Assembly (NCBI GenBank): GCA_020744425.1 | Contig: JAGMUV010000044.1 | Span: 1-64,000, forward strand | Length of the DNA: 64,000 bases | Direction: 5' to 3' | Origin: Dactylonectria macrodidyma | Lineage: Eukaryota; Ascomycota; Sordariomycetes; Hypocreales; Nectriaceae | Part shown: piece by piece, positions 12,111 to 24,525 of the stretch | Layout: each line of letters opens with the position of its first letter | How positions within the stretch are numbered: the stretch's first letter is position 1 | Translations under genes and position numbers: made by a program | Notes under the pieces: generated by a model | Database searches by the model: none | Told to the model about the DNA's origin: nothing | Seen by the model: the letters and a program-made list of their open reading frames with translations, nothing else

Positions 12111-13060
12111 ATGGGCTCTCTACTCAATCAACAAATCCAAAATGTGGCCGTTGCTGGTGTAAGTCACATCTCTGCGGATCATGGGCAAAGCATTTGAATA
12201 TAAAAAAAATTAACAGGTCACTGGTCTCCTCGGAACGATGGTTATAGAATCACTGGTTCGGTCCGGCCGATTCAATATCACTATCCTCGGCTGATCAGGG
12301 CGGAGTGACAGCTCTCGTGGCGCAAAATTAGCTGTCGTCGATTATAATAATAAGAACTGCCTTGTCAACGCGCTGGAGGGCCAAGACGCTGTCACATCTA
12401 CGCCTTCGAGAGGGCGACGCTGCTTCAGCTTCCTCTAATTGACGCCGCTGCGATTGCGGGCGTGAAGAGGTTCATTCCACCCGAGTTCGGGGAGAATCTC
12501 CAGAACCCGAACGTGCGGCAGCTCATAAACTACAGGGATAAGGTGCGGGTTGAAGAATATCTGGAAGATAAGTGCAAGGATCATGACATGACGTATACCT
12601 ACATCTAAAACAATGTGTTTATGGATTGGTAGACCGATACGGGGATTATGATCAACCTCAAGCACGGCATGGTTTACTTATATGATGGTAGCAAGCGGAA
12701 GGTGTCTATGATGAGGATGCCCACTGTGGCGCAGGCTGTAGTTAGTGTGCTGGCTCACTTTGAACAAACCAAGAATAGGCTTGTCTGCATTCACGAGGCA
12801 CGTCTATCCCAGAAGCAACTCTTGGCATATGCAAAAGAAGTCGTGCAGGGCCAAGAATGGAAAGAGGATTATGTCGATCTGAATGAGCTCGAAAGAAGGC
12901 TAATGAGCAGGGGCAACCGGGCATGCCCAATATAAGCATTTTCCACGCATCGGCGGTAAAGGGTGGCTTTAGTGAGGGATTTGGGAATAAATTCGACGAG
13001 GCTGACAACCAAATTCTGGCATATAACTGCTGTCTAGCGAAGGCATCAAGGATTTGTTGT
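12111..13060 (+). pseudogene. NmrA-like/isoflavone-reductase-like protein, broken
   Basis: An ATG at 12111 opens MGSLLNQQIQNVAVAG, then a plausible intron (GTAAGT donor, AACAG acceptor) leads into VTGLLGTMVIESLVRSGRFNITIL, the Rossmann start of an NmrA-like NAD(P)-binding protein. A TGA follows at 12292-12294. Later parts are readable: GVKRFIPPEFGENL, DHDMTYTYI, then TAA at 12606-12608 and a TAG shortly after. The frame then runs on through VYLYDGSKRKVSMMRMPTVAQAV to about 12935. Two of the stops sit where CGA or CAA codons are expected, so C-to-T change explains them. A second NmrA-like wreck lies at 26318-27370. Confidence 0.7.
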
Positions 13061-13204
13061 TAGACATAGCCGAGAAGCAAGCATGAAAAAGATCACACGG
13101 CTGCAAGATATGAGCTATATCAAATAAGCTATGGAACAAGATCGTCATAGGAAGCCACCGCCCGCGATTGAGCATAGCCTAGTCTACATGTTGCTACTAC
13201 AACC

Positions 13205-14092
13205 GCAAGCCTCCTTCATGAACTCCACGATGATGGCGGTGCTGTTGGGATCCGCCGGTGGCATCATTTGACACTCGCAGCATGCTGCAACCCCCCGCTC
13301 CTTATTTACAAACCATGGCAAGATTTGGCATTCCGCCCCAGCTCAAGGTGCCGACTGGTAGGTTCGGTGTATCTCACACTGTAATCAGTCCTCCTAGTCC
13401 GAATGAAAAAGCACCTAAGGATTTCTCTCCTCCAGTCAGATTCTCGTGCATAAACTGATCATATGTCAATACTAGAAAACATGAAAAGGATATCCACACA
13501 CACTTACTCCCATAGACATCATACCCTTAGCCTGCTTACTGCTCGCATCAAACTGGGGCTCAAACATACGATCTCTCATTTCGGGTCGAAGCAACTGCGG
13601 TTCTTCCTTAATTAGGTTGGTCATGTGGATGGAATCGCCAACACTGCTAACGACGCCCATTCCTCCACTGTTGGTTTTAGTATTTTCGGGATACATGTAG
13701 TCCATAGGAGCCAGCTTGCCCTCTGTCGTTCTTACGGCCATATGCATCATGTTTCGTTTAGCATCCGAGTGGTTGGCGACCTTGAAGGTGGAATGTTTCA
13801 TATCTAACTGGGAAAATATATTCTTCTCCATATACTCGCCTAACTTTTAACCATTAAGGCGCTCAACTAGCAAACGGACTCAATATAGCCCTCCGCCATA
13901 TCCCCACGACTCCCCCAGCTCAAACAGCAGGGGTGTCGAGTATGCTTTGATAATATCGCCGTACATTAAAAAAGTGGACTCGCCTCGGCATTCACGCCAG
14001 GCGGTAAGGAGTGGGCTCATGGCATCATAGCAACACCACTTCTGTCGGTTACTAGCGTGCCTCGACGTAATGTCACCTTTTGCTGGAGTCAA
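13205..14092 (-). pseudogene. LovD-like transesterase (beta-lactamase family), truncated and broken
   Basis: Read on the minus strand, three blocks in different frames follow the order of class C beta-lactamase-family transesterases. They are YDAMSPLLTAWRECRGE with YSTPLLFELGESWGYGGGL (13880-14092), then KNIFSQLDMKHSTFKVANHSD with MYPENTKTNSGGMGVVSSVGD and LLRPEMRDRMFEPQFDASS (13472-13831), then FGLGGLITV, a TGA stop, DTPNLPVGTLSWGGMPN (about 13290-13440). The first roughly 130 residues of the family, which hold the catalytic S-x-x-K, are missing: homology begins abruptly near 14100. Intact relatives move acyl groups in polyketide pathways or hydrolyse esters. This copy cannot make an enzyme. 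Confidence 0.7.
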
Positions 14093-14115
14093 TGTGAAAT
14101 CGCATCAAGGTGGCT

Positions 14116-14355
14116 TCATAGTCCACCTGTAAAGCCGTTCAAGTTTGCTTCGAATAGCTGCCAGATTCGCTCTTCATCGGTCCCAAAGTTGGAAGGAATG
14201 ATTGGGTCCTCAAACATGCCTAGTGCTTCTGCGTTCCGCATAAAGCCCTCATCGTTCAGGTTTTCTTGGAGTCCAGGTTGGAGGTTTCCAGTAAAATTCA
14301 GTGCAGGCATTTGCTCCCTTAACACAGTGTTCTCTAGATCATCGACCCCGGGCAT
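14116..14355 (-). pseudogene. Short C-terminal protein fragment, possibly of a transcription factor
   Basis: An open minus-strand stretch of 79 codons ends in a natural-looking terminus, FEANLNGFTGGL then stop. It is acidic and Asn-rich (LQENLNDEGFMRN, FEDPIIPSNFGTDEER), like the C-termini of fungal Zn2Cys6 regulators. It has no upstream continuation and abuts the truncated transesterase, so it may be a leftover piece of a neighbouring regulator. The assignment is weak. Confidence 0.3.
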
Positions 14356-14749
14356 GCAGCAATCTCAAGAGCAAAATAGGGACTGTGCAGGGGAAACAGA
14401 GAGGCACGGTGAAGTCTAGGGTAGTCTTATGTTGGAGCCGAAGCCCGATAATACTGAACTTTCAAGTGAGATCAAACCAGGACACCTGGGTAATTTGCTA
14501 CGGAACAAGTTGGGAAAATTGATACAGACATTAGAAATTCCGGGAGGAATACCTACTCAATATTTCACCAGGTTGGTAGTGGCCGGCTGCAACATCGGGA
14601 ATGAGTGTCGGCATTGTCGGATCGGCATCGGTAATTTGAACAAGTGCCGATGCCAAGCCGAGCCGAATTCAACCTCTGATTGGTCTGGTTTCATTAGACG
14701 TCATTCATTGACGGCTCTCACTGATCAACGCTGACTTTAAGTAGGAGGA

Positions 14750-14756
14750 TATAAAG
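14750..14756 (+). promoter_or_regulatory. TATA box before the flavoprotein monooxygenase
   Basis: TATAAAG lies 66 bases before the ATG at 14816, a usual distance for fungal core promoters. It follows a purine-rich GTAGGAGGA. Position and match are seen; use as a promoter is inferred. Confidence 0.45.
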
Positions 14757-14815
14757 ACTTCTAGTCCCAGCAAGATGAATTTTTCTACAATCCTCATCTA
14801 CTCATTTCCCGTTGA

Positions 14816-16256
14816 ATGCATCACCCCAAAATGGAAGCTACCAAGAATCTCAAGTATGCCATCATCGGCGGCGGCATTGCCGGATTGACTCTAGCAATTG
14901 CCCTTCACCACCGCGGTGTCTCTGTTAAAATCTACGAGCAAGCACCACAGTTTGGAGAGATCGGTGCGGGCGTTTCATTTACCCCAAACGCGGTACAGGC
15001 AATGCGGATGTGCCACGCGGGCGTTGAAGAAGCCTTCGAGAAGGTCTGCACGCGCAACATGTGGCCTTCAAAGCAAAAGGTCTGGTTTGACTATTACGAC
15101 GGCCAAACAAAGGACGTCGAAGCCAAGATGCAGAAGCCGGCGTTTTCCATTAGCAACAACCTAGGTCAGAACGGTGTTCACCGTGCGCATTTCCTTGACG
15201 AGCTTGTCAAGCTGGTTCCCTCTGAGCTTGCATCGTTTGGGAAACGGCTGAAAAAGTTCGAACAGGCCGAGGATGGGGAATATACTTTATTCTTCTGCGA
15301 CGGATCGACCGCTCAGGCCGATGCTATTCTGGCTTGTGACGGCATCAAATCCCAAGTCCGCCAGTGTCTCTTTGGTGCTGACCACCCCTGCGCATTTCCT
15401 TCGTACACACACAAGTACGCCTACCGGGTACTGGTGCCTATGGAAGACGCGGAAAATGCCATTGGGAAAGAGAAAGCCCAGAACGCGGGCATGCATGTAT
15501 GATCTTTCGATGCGAGCGTTGACGGGTACCAATGGCGCTGACATACAAACAGATGGGCAAAGGCGGCCATGTTCTAACATTTCCTGTGAACCACGGAAAT
15601 ACACTAAATGTTGTTGCCTTTCATACGACGTCAAGTGACTGGCCAGACAACTCAAAGCTGGTGGCACAAGCTACACGCGAAGATGCTCTCCGGGATTTTG
15701 CTGGGTTCGGAGATACCGTTACAAGTCTGCTGAAGTTGGCAACGCCAAGCCTTGAAACTGTAAGTACTGTCATGTTGATTTATAGGGCGGTGCTGATACC
15801 ATGTCCATTAATCAGTGGGCTATTTTCGACTTGGGAAAGAATCCTCCGCCCGCATTTGCCCAAGGTCGCGTTTGCCTGGTCGGCGACGCTGCGCACGCAA
15901 CTTCGCCGCATCATGGCGCAGGTGCGGGAATGTGCATCGAAGATGCCGCTGTGCTGGCTCATCTTCTGTCTGACCCAATTGTGACAGGCCGCAGTGAACT
16001 TGAGCGAGCGCTTGAAGTGTACGACAGCGTAAGGCGAGAACGCGGATCATGGTTGGTTCAGAGCAGCAGTCACATTGGGAACACTTACGAGTGGTTGGCG
16101 GAAGGAATCGAGGACGATCTGGTCAAAATCGAGGCTGAGATTAATCTCCGCAATGGCCTTATTGCAAATGTCAATGTTGCAGAGATGTGCCAGGCGGCGC
16201 AGGCTGAGTTGGCAACGAGATGCAGGTCGGGGATGAATGAGCAAGCTAGGATTTAA
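14816..16256 (+). CDS. FAD-dependent monooxygenase, salicylate-hydroxylase-like
   Basis: Class A flavoprotein hydroxylase that would use NAD(P)H and O2 on an aromatic substrate. Introns 15497-15552 (GTATGA, CTGAC branch site, ACAG) and 15760-15815 (GTAAGT, TCAG) are removed to give 442 residues without a break. The FAD dinucleotide fold GGGIAG is at residues 18-23, the DG motif CDG at 174-176, and the GD motif in GRVCLVGDAAHATSPHHGAG at about 313-332. Length is normal for the family. A second Met, six codons in, could also start. It converges with the Zn2Cys6 gene, their stops only 127 bases apart, so the regulator may control it. A broken permease lies 3.4 kb beyond. The substrate (salicylate, hydroxybenzoate or another phenol) cannot be fixed from sequence. 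Confidence 0.88.
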
Positions 16257-16383
16257 CCATGGCTGGAGAGGACACTTCACTATCTAAAAGGCCGCCGATC
16301 TGCTCTATGCAATGCTTTCATGTTACACTCTTATCCCGGACCTCCCTTCTCTCCAACCTTCTTTACCCCGTTACGCACATGTG

Positions 16384-18700
16384 TCATGATATATTAGGTT
16401 GCAACTGGAACAACTCCAGCCAAGTCATATCCGTCGAATGCGTGCTCAAGTACAGCTCGCTTAATCCATCCATACTAAATGCATCCGCCGTATCTAGGCC
16501 ATGGATTTCTCCAAGTTCTGGTTCAGCCGTCATCGTCATGCCCCCGCCAAATGCCGGAGTCAAACCAGATCCGACTGGGCCTCTCGAAGGCTCGTCTACG
16601 TATGGCGCGTTAGAAATAAGAATTGATGTTAGATGATATTGACTCGTACCTTGGACATGTTCGTTTTGGAAGATGCGCATCTGGACTGCCTTCAGCGAAT
16701 TAATTGCATGAGAAGCTGATTGCACCCTATCTTGATAATGTTCCAGGATCGCCAAGCAACGGTCCCACTTAGTTTGGAAGTCGACTTGGTTTGATTCAAT
16801 ATTAAGCATGCTGCATTTCAACGACGCCATTAGGACGATCGCTGAGGAGAATGTGACTTAGCAACCTGTTAGTCGTGTACAGCAACAATATGAGCTTTGA
16901 CCAACAATATACAGCATGCCAGCATGAGCTGCGGTAGGGAGTTCTGAGGCTTGCATAAACGGTGTCAATGAGCCGAAACGCTGTCTGAACACAAAGGTCA
17001 CAGCACTGTTTGACCATGGCGTTTGTTAACATGGACTGCCCGGTTGCGTCAAGAAAATGGGTTTTGGGCTCTTCCATGGTGATCGATAAGAGCAATAAAG
17101 GTCGCAAGAGAAGCAGTCTCGTGAGGAGAAACCTGATCAACTGGTTAGCTTGGGTTGGCTGGTCGAGGTAATCTTTTGTATACCTGCAATCTAGCACGTG
17201 CTTCTGCAGCATCACTCGGTTTGCATGTGGACTGTCTGAGTCCTCTTGGACCGCCACCCTGAGGTATGACGGAATACTGATTGAGAAGTCATCAAGTTGG
17301 CGATTCAGATCCAAGACACTCATTACCATTTCTGCTCTATACTTGGAAGCCTCAAGTTGACTCTCAAAGCTTGGGGTGTGCTCGTTTGCGGAAAGAAACT
17401 CCAAGACCTTTTCGAGCAACTCCAGGAGTGTGCATGACGAGACGAAGAGTCCAAGGTACGACGGGGTCCCAGGGGGCTGTACACCCTTCGCGTGTTCGTT
17501 GAGGAATTCGTCATCAACCATCGCAGGCAGTAAAACTGCATTGCCTTTATTAATGATGGTGGGACGACCAAAGGTCATTGCGAGCAGTCTGTGCGGTCAG
17601 CTGTCGAGACCATTAACCGAACGACGTGCAACTCACCGATCGAGATTCACGCAAGTATGCCAGACCCGTCTTCTCACCTCGCGTTCCAACTGAGATGTTG
17701 TCTTGCGGACGCCCGGGTCAACGTGCAATCCAAGTCCTTGGGCAACACGAATGGCCAGACCTATCGAGTTCCAGCAACGGTTGGCATGCCGGGTGGATTG
17801 AAGGTAGATGCCTGTCAAGAGCCACATCTGAACCAACGGCAACGATGCCGAATCCAGAGCATCAAAATTGGACAGCTGCCGCGACTTTTGATAAAACTCA
17901 TCAGCGGCAGATTCCTTTTGAGCGTCTGGGATGGCGTTGCTAAACTTGCACCCAAGAGCAAAGACGAGATTCATTGTCGATAGGAAGATGACATTCTCTC
18001 CTGCGGAATCCGAGGATATAGCATCATCGGCACGGCTCTCGGTCGCCCAAAACTGCTCATACTGTTTGAAAAAGGTCGTCTTGTGCAGCACTGGAAACAT
18101 GGGGTGGATAAATTCCCAGTAGCAGAACAAGAATTCGTCTGCACTGCGTCGCCGTGGGAGTTGGGCCATGGCGTCATTTTGTTGAGGAATGCGCTCTGGA
18201 ATATGTACAGCCGCGAGGGCATGGGTCGGTTGCGATACGGGATCGTGGCTAGATTTCGTTACCAATCGGCGAAGGAACGCTACAGTTGATGAAGGTCCGT
18301 AAATGGAGTTGTCGTGGCGGCCGGCCAAGATTGCAAGCCCGTCGCTGTGTGTCGATGACCAAGGTTGACAAGACGAGTCGCTGGCGATATTTGCGTTGTC
18401 GATGACTCTCTGAAGATTCGGGGAGCTTCTTCTCGATACCCATTCGGCGTCCCTTGACTCTTCTCGATCTGATGCCGAAGTTATTGGCACTGGCATTGGC
18501 ATTGGCATTGGCCTACGCCGACGACGCCGGTTTATCTTGTATACGCAACTTGAACCAACGCCGCGATCCTCACATGCCTGACACACAGGCTGACGTCCGT
18601 CGCACCGCGTCTTCCGGTCTCGACACGCGCCGCAAGCTTCAGCGACTCGCCGGCGTTTCCGCGACGCACCTTCGCGTTCCACATACGCTGGAGCCATCAT
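16384..18700 (-). CDS. Zn2Cys6 transcription factor with fungal_trans domain
   Basis: Nuclear regulator. The zinc cluster at about residues 23-50 has spacing C-x2-C-x6-C-x6-C-x2-C-x8-C (CGACRDRKTRC, then PVCQAC). It is followed by a basic run of arginines and a Met-Pro repeat encoded by a GGCATT micro-repeat. The middle holds the fungal-specific factor domain: FLFCYWEFIHPMFPVLHK, GLAIRVAQGLGLHVD and EREVRRRVWHTCVNLDR. Introns at 17589-17636, 17133-17183 and 16857-16905 restore one frame (NLD-RLLAMTFGRP, LDCR-FLLTRL, HAVY-FTFSSAIVLMASLK), giving about 722 residues. A further in-frame 54-base intron just after HVQ (near 16600-16655) is possible. The convergent arrangement with the flavoprotein gene suggests a pathway-specific regulator; that link is inference. 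Confidence 0.9.
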
Positions 18701-19672
18701 AGCCGCGTCTTATTCAACGGCATCCGGGGGCCTGACCAATTGATGCCCAAAGTCGGTACATGCTCAGTGACTCGATGTATGGCGGCTCGGTGTAGCGTGC
18801 GTGAGTCGCGAATGCGGGGAACATGTTGAGTCAGCTCTGTTTCCGAGGCGAAGAAATTAGTCTAGCCGATCGAGCCGTTTTCAAGCTGAGGCAGCGTAGC
18901 GTAGTCCGCATCGAATCGCGTCAATTTTTTTTTGGGTCATTCTGACCATCTGCTCGAGTGACATTGAGCTGTAGCAGCCCTACTCTGCTGTCCAGACGAA
19001 CGATTTTCCGGGTGCAATATTTTTAAGGCAAGTGTTGGAATATTCCGCCATGTGTGTGCGCAAATTGGCTGTCTCCGAAGATGGGGTTGAGCCTCGTAAC
19101 CCCAGCTTGATGATGAGCATAGAGCTAATCAGTTTCGACTCTTCATTGAAGCTCTGTTTCGCTTCACTCACCAGCTACTGTCTACATTGTCGCTCCTCGT
19201 GCAATTCACGCGGACAGGGGTAGTTAGCACAAACTGGTCTCTGCAGATAAGATACTGCACCATCTCCTAAGTTTGGTAATGCCCAAGCCGGCCGGAAACT
19301 CTCCACCGGATTGCGGGGGAACGTTGGGATGGAACACCGGCCAATCCGTCCGAGCGAAAGACGTGAGAGATAATGAAGGGCTAGTGTTGGTGTGGCCACG
19401 AGACACGACAGCCCCAGGTCCTTGACCACAAACCATAGTGGCGCACTGGTCGACGGCCACGCTATCTATCTACACTTGCTGGTCCGTATGTGGACAACAT
19501 TTACAGAGTAGCCGACCTGAAAATGGCGTAGTTACATGAACCCTTGCGCGGGGTGACTATAAATGTCACTGGTCTGCACCCTTGAACAATCGCGATACCC
19601 AGATATATATATAACTCGCCTTTCTCAATCACTTCTCGTATGAAAACCCGATTCTGCTCCTCACGTAGCACC
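18701..19672. other. Intergenic, shared upstream region
   Basis: Lies between the divergent starts of the Zn2Cys6 gene and the broken permease gene. No further gene or clear repeat recognised. It must contain the regulator's promoter. Confidence 0.4.
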
Positions 19673-21627
19673 ATGACGAAGGATCCTGGACACCAAACCC
19701 ATGGCCATGCCGTGCACTTTTCCGACGACGCAGCAGGTCTTGCCGCCATTGGTAAGACCCAGGCATTTGATCGGAGATACAACCTGTGGCCTGTAGTTGG
19801 AATTGGTATCTGTGTCTTGTCAACGGTACGCCCTTCCCCCGGTGTCCGGCTGCACAATGACAACGCCTCGCTAATCCCCCATTGACTTCATAGTGGAGTG
19901 CTGTCTCCTTCGCCATCCTCCCGACACTCGTCTCTGGAGGTGCCGTTGCTTAGTTTGGGGCTTCGTTTCGGTGTCCCTAGGAATGGTTCTGGTCACAGTT
20001 TCCTTGGCTCAGCTGGCGAGGTACATTCCTGCATTCACGTAAGGTTATGAGGCGCCCCGTAACTTATAATTGACGTCGCGTAGTGTATGACCATCCTCAG
20101 GTGGGTAATACCACTGGGTCGCCGAGCTCTCCAACGATACCTGGCGCGCTGTGCTATCCTGGCTGACTGGCTGGCTATCCGTCGGGTCCATGACTTTGGG
20201 CGTGGTTGGAAGCACTTTCGCCGCTGCCATTCAGATTCAAGTACTTGCAATGGCAAACAACCCAAGCTATTTGCCAAAGCAGTGGCACGTTACCATGGTA
20301 GGAAGCCCATTCTCAATTTCTTCTGTGGAAACGTCATTTCTTAATGAATTCTATTGGATGCTTATGGCCCTCATTCTTCTCAACGCACTGATCAACATTT
20401 TCGGTGTCCGTTTCTACCACGCACGGAACATTTACGGTAAGCTATGTTTGACTGCTACCTATGCCATCTGCAGCCTTATCCCGACATTGCGTCCTAGCCA
20501 TAATCCACCAAGCCGTCCTTTTTATACTCTTGAGAATCACGATTCTGGCATGTGAGGCTCCAGACTTCAACTCAGCATCATATGTCTTTACAAACTCCGA
20601 AAATATCTCCGGATGGAGCAGCGACGGGATTTCTTTCTTCATCGGAATATTGGGACTAGTCACTGGATTCATTGGTGTCGAAGTTCCAGCCTACTTTAGT
20701 GAAGAGATGAACCATGCTACCAGAGATATCCCTAGAGCAAGTAAGTGAGCAGCTGTTCAAACAAGTGACTGTAATCTGATGCTAAGAATTGGTGTTTAGT
20801 GATGTATAGCGTTATTGGAAATGCGCTTGTAACATTCCCCTGGATAATTGTATTGCTCTTCTCGATGGACAGCATTGAAGAATTGGTTGCGACGAGATTC
20901 GGATCCCTAATGCCAATCTTCCAGATTGTATTAGGGGCAACTAAAAATGTTAAAGCTTCCACATTCCTAAACTTCGGCATATCAGTCGTCGCCTTTCTAA
21001 GCGCCCTCGATATCAACGGAGCTTGCGCCCGCACTCTCTGGTCTATGGCTCGCGATAATGCTTTCCCAAAAAATATTCCGCATCGTCGATGAGAAATGGG
21101 ATGTCCCAATCTGGCCCGTTGTTCTCATTTCGTTCATCTCAGCTGCTTTGGGTTGCATTTACATCGGCAACGTCACAGCGTTTTATGGCATCATATCCGG
21201 GATCCTGGTCCTGCAGATAATTCCCATTGTTCTGCATCTAATGCAGCGGGGAAAAGTTCCATATGGGCCATGGAAAATACCACACGTCGTCGGATAATGC
21301 TGTCAACATTGGTGCGTTTTGTTGGCGCATATTTGGGTGTTGTGTTTTTCACCTTTCCTATCTATCAGCCTGTTACGGCACAAAATATGTGAGGTTCCAA
21401 CACTTGAACTGCCGAGGCTACTGAGACTAGTCAACATGAGCAGGAACTATTCCTCTGTCATTTTTGGATTTGTTTTGGCTCTTTCTGCAGTCATATATCT
21501 GACATACGGCAAGGGCAGGTACATCGGCCCAATCAAGGAGATCAACGGAATTCCTGATCCGGACAACATCACGAGGGAGAATTCGACGGTAGGAGACACA
21601 GAAATGGGTGAGAATAAGGATCAGTGA
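19673..21627 (+). pseudogene. APC-family permease (choline/GABA/amino-acid type), broken
   Basis: Collinear pieces form a twelve-helix APC transporter: FDRRYNLWPVVGIGICVLST, then WSAVSFAILPTLVSGGAVA, VSLGMVLVTVSLAQLARY, YHWVAELSNDTWRAVLSWLTGW, ACEAPDFNSASYVFTNS, FIGVEVPAYFSEEMNHATRD, ALDINGACARTLWSMARDN, YQPVTAQN and YSSVIFGFVLAL. Most introns still look normal (for example GTACGC...ATAG in the first 250 bases). Lesions are a one-base shift with stops near 19950, a TAA at 20106-20108 where GGQYHW-type members have CAA, a one-base gain in an A6 run near 21070, and a one-base loss near 21295. The intact protein would import a small amine or amino acid. It no longer encodes a transporter. Confidence 0.8.
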
Positions 21628-22984
21628 ATAATCTAAGTATCCGTGCGGAACCTTGCCTCCAAGGAGGATATTTACATTGGTCAATGCGAAATCCAACGGT
21701 GTTGAGAGCACCACTCACTTGCTGTTGGTTTAATATGCACTACACTCTCTGCTGTTCTTCCAGATAGAGATTACAGGTCATTGCTAGATCATTGAGATGC
21801 AACGTGAACTACTGTGACGGGAGCCTTTGTACAGTACGCAGGGGTTATCTCAGTGAAGGCCGGGAACGGCCCGACATCCGAGCAGACCGTCTGATGGCCA
21901 AAAGATCGACTAGCCCCTTATCAGTATAAGGCTATTTCTTCATCACGATATTCAAATCGACATCTAAGTTTCTCAGAGCATTGTTGAAGGACTACGGGAC
22001 TTGAAACACTCATGAACGTGATGTCCAATTGGAATAACTAACGAATGAGTTACTCAACATTTGAATTGGAGAGTCGTGGTTGAGGATAGGACATAAGAAT
22101 GAAACATGTCCTAGGATGAGGAAATGGCGTCAGGTGCCTATTCATTTAATAGCTAAGTTGAGGATCACTTGAATGATGGAAGTCTTGCACTCGGCTAAAC
22201 CACCTAGACGGTGGTCCGTCATGCTTAAGATAGGCTTTAACAGCCACATGGCATTCATTCCTAGGTGTCAGGATAGAGAGCGGATGCTATCGACGAGTCC
22301 ACACAATCTCTCGGCATTTGGTGCCGGCGTGCCGTCATAGGCCCGGACGGAATCGGCGGCCCCGCTCCGGGTCTGATAAGACGCCAGCAATTACCGGCCC
22401 AGGTCAATCTCAGTCTAGTGCCAGACGTGGCTTTTTATGGATTCGAAGACTCGGTGATCTTGTTACATGTCCCGGAATCCTATGCTCCGGAATTGCGGTT
22501 GGAGAACGAGGTTCATCGGAGTCAGAGTGAAGACGTGTTCGAACTTCAATGCCGACAAATCCGGCTTCTCAATCAATAGATTAATGAAAGCATATGCATG
22601 GCTTTCCCTAGTTGGTCAACACTACACGCAAAGTAATCCAGTACGCCCATCATGTCTCTGTCCGTCTCGCAATTTGAAGGGCTTCTTAGCAAGCGCACGG
22701 CCAAGGAGGCCAATGATCTTTTTGGCGTCATAGAGTGTGAGACTAACTAAGAAACCCCTTATAGAAAAAGAGGGGGTCGGAGGGATCCTAGATCATACAC
22801 ATATTAATACAATCATCATTTTTGGTCTCCACAGTTGACCCTTATTGAAGCCCGTGACCCTAGCCGTATTGGATCCATCAAGAGCTAGTCTAGCCTATGT
22901 CACGTGGCCTCTTCTCTGATAAGACCACAGCTCCTTCGGCCCTAACTCTTACACAGGAGACGCAAACCGCAGGCGGTCTGCCCA

Positions 22985-23405
22985 GAAGAGCCTTGAGGAA
23001 CGAAGTTAGAGACGAAAATCTCCTCATCTTCTGATCAGTATTGCCGCAAGAGCTAGAAGAGATGGTATGTGCTTGCCACTTACTACAATTAGTCATCTTT
23101 CCTCTTTCGTATGAGACGTAAGGCGTTGTAGAAAAAGACCAGTACGGCGGGTCTTAAGGGCGAAACTTGATTAGAAGAGTCAGGTGATTTTAAGGCCCGG
23201 AAAAAGATGGCGGCAGAAAACCTTTCATCACTTCGTACCTCGTTCCTCAAGGCATTCTGATGCGGGGCTTATGTGGTGTGGAATGATACGAAACCGACGC
23301 GGGACCACGCTCAAACTCACGTGTCCTAGAAGTCAAAGGTGAAAAGGCGGGGGCATAGAACCTTTCGTCTCTTCGCTTCGCTTCGTTCCTCAAGGCAAGG
23401 ATTCA
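22985..23405. repeat. Dispersed CTCGTTCCTCAAGGCA repeat, three copies
   Basis: The motif CGTTCCTCAAGGC occurs on the plus strand near 23250 and 23388 and inverted near 22992. The two plus copies share further upstream sequence (AACCTTTC followed by a TC-rich TTCG stretch), so the repeat unit is at least 40 bases. A diverged copy lies near 46400. I cannot tell whether this is a MITE, a Helitron end or a retroelement scrap. Confidence 0.45.
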
Positions 23406-24525
23406 CCAGATAGTCATAGAAGAGATATTAAAGCCTTCCAGACTAAGCTCCCTAGCAATATCAGCACAGATCATTTCCCTGCTGTAGTGGCCATAGCGTA
23501 CCTTACTCACAATAGCCTCTTAGATCTCTGTAGTCTGCTTCTTCCGGTGGGCCAGATACCTCGGCCCAGCAAGGGGGTTGTGTGGCGCCAAGTCCAAGTA
23601 TGCCCTTACAGCACAAAGGGATAGAGGACTGAGCGAACATCCATGTCGTTCCCCATGTTTTCTACAAAAGCTTAATCGAGCGAAGCGAGCACTTAAGCAC
23701 GGGCAGAAGATCGATCCTTGCGGGGGCCGAGCTGCCCCCCTTGTCATGTCGATTGGATGAGATTGGGACGCTGTGTAGTGGCATTGGGTAGGCGGGGTGC
23801 CTTGTAGGGTGCCTTGACGGTTTGCTATGCTCCAGCCAGGGCTGTATCGTCAGGCTCGCTAAAGAATGGCTGTTTTGGCGACCTTCTGTCAGTTGACAGG
23901 AGTTGCCTCAAGCCAGCCTCCCCCTCCCCATACACATACATAAGGGAAAACCACCAAGCGGGGGCTTAGAGTCCATCAACAGCTGGTGACAACCGCCTTG
24001 CTCAGCAACACCCTTTCCGGGTTGCTCGCCGAAGTGGCCGAATCACCATCTTGCTCGTTTAGCGCCTCGCCTCATTCCCAGCGGCTTGGCTCACGACTGG
24101 TCGCCAGCGCATCTACTTCTGCTGTCCACGGCGCCCATCATCATCGCCGCAGTATAGGAGTCAGTATTCCTTGAGATCGACACACCGTCGGATGTCGGTG
24201 TTTCGTGATTGTCCGATTCCACTTGTCGCCGGCCTTGGCACATCGCAGCCCCCACCCTTTGCCTCGCAACGTGGCGCGGAATGTCGCTTTTGGGCCCTGA
24301 TCGGTGACGCCGGACAGAGAGTCTGACGACAGGCGGAGTGACTTCCTGGTGCATAAATTAGTGTTACTTCTACTATGTACCGTCCCACGTTTCTGCATGC
24401 TTGTCTAGCCCTTCTCAATCAGCCTCTTCACCGCCTTCAGCCCTATAGAAGCCTAATATAGTTTCTAGTAGCAACAGCCAGCAGCTGTCAGCAGCTTTCA
24501 CTTTGTCATATAGATAGCTTCGCGG

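Noticed and set aside
18478..18510. GGCATT tandem repeat as a separate element
   Set aside because: It encodes the Met-Pro repeat behind the zinc cluster of the Zn2Cys6 protein and needs no other explanation.
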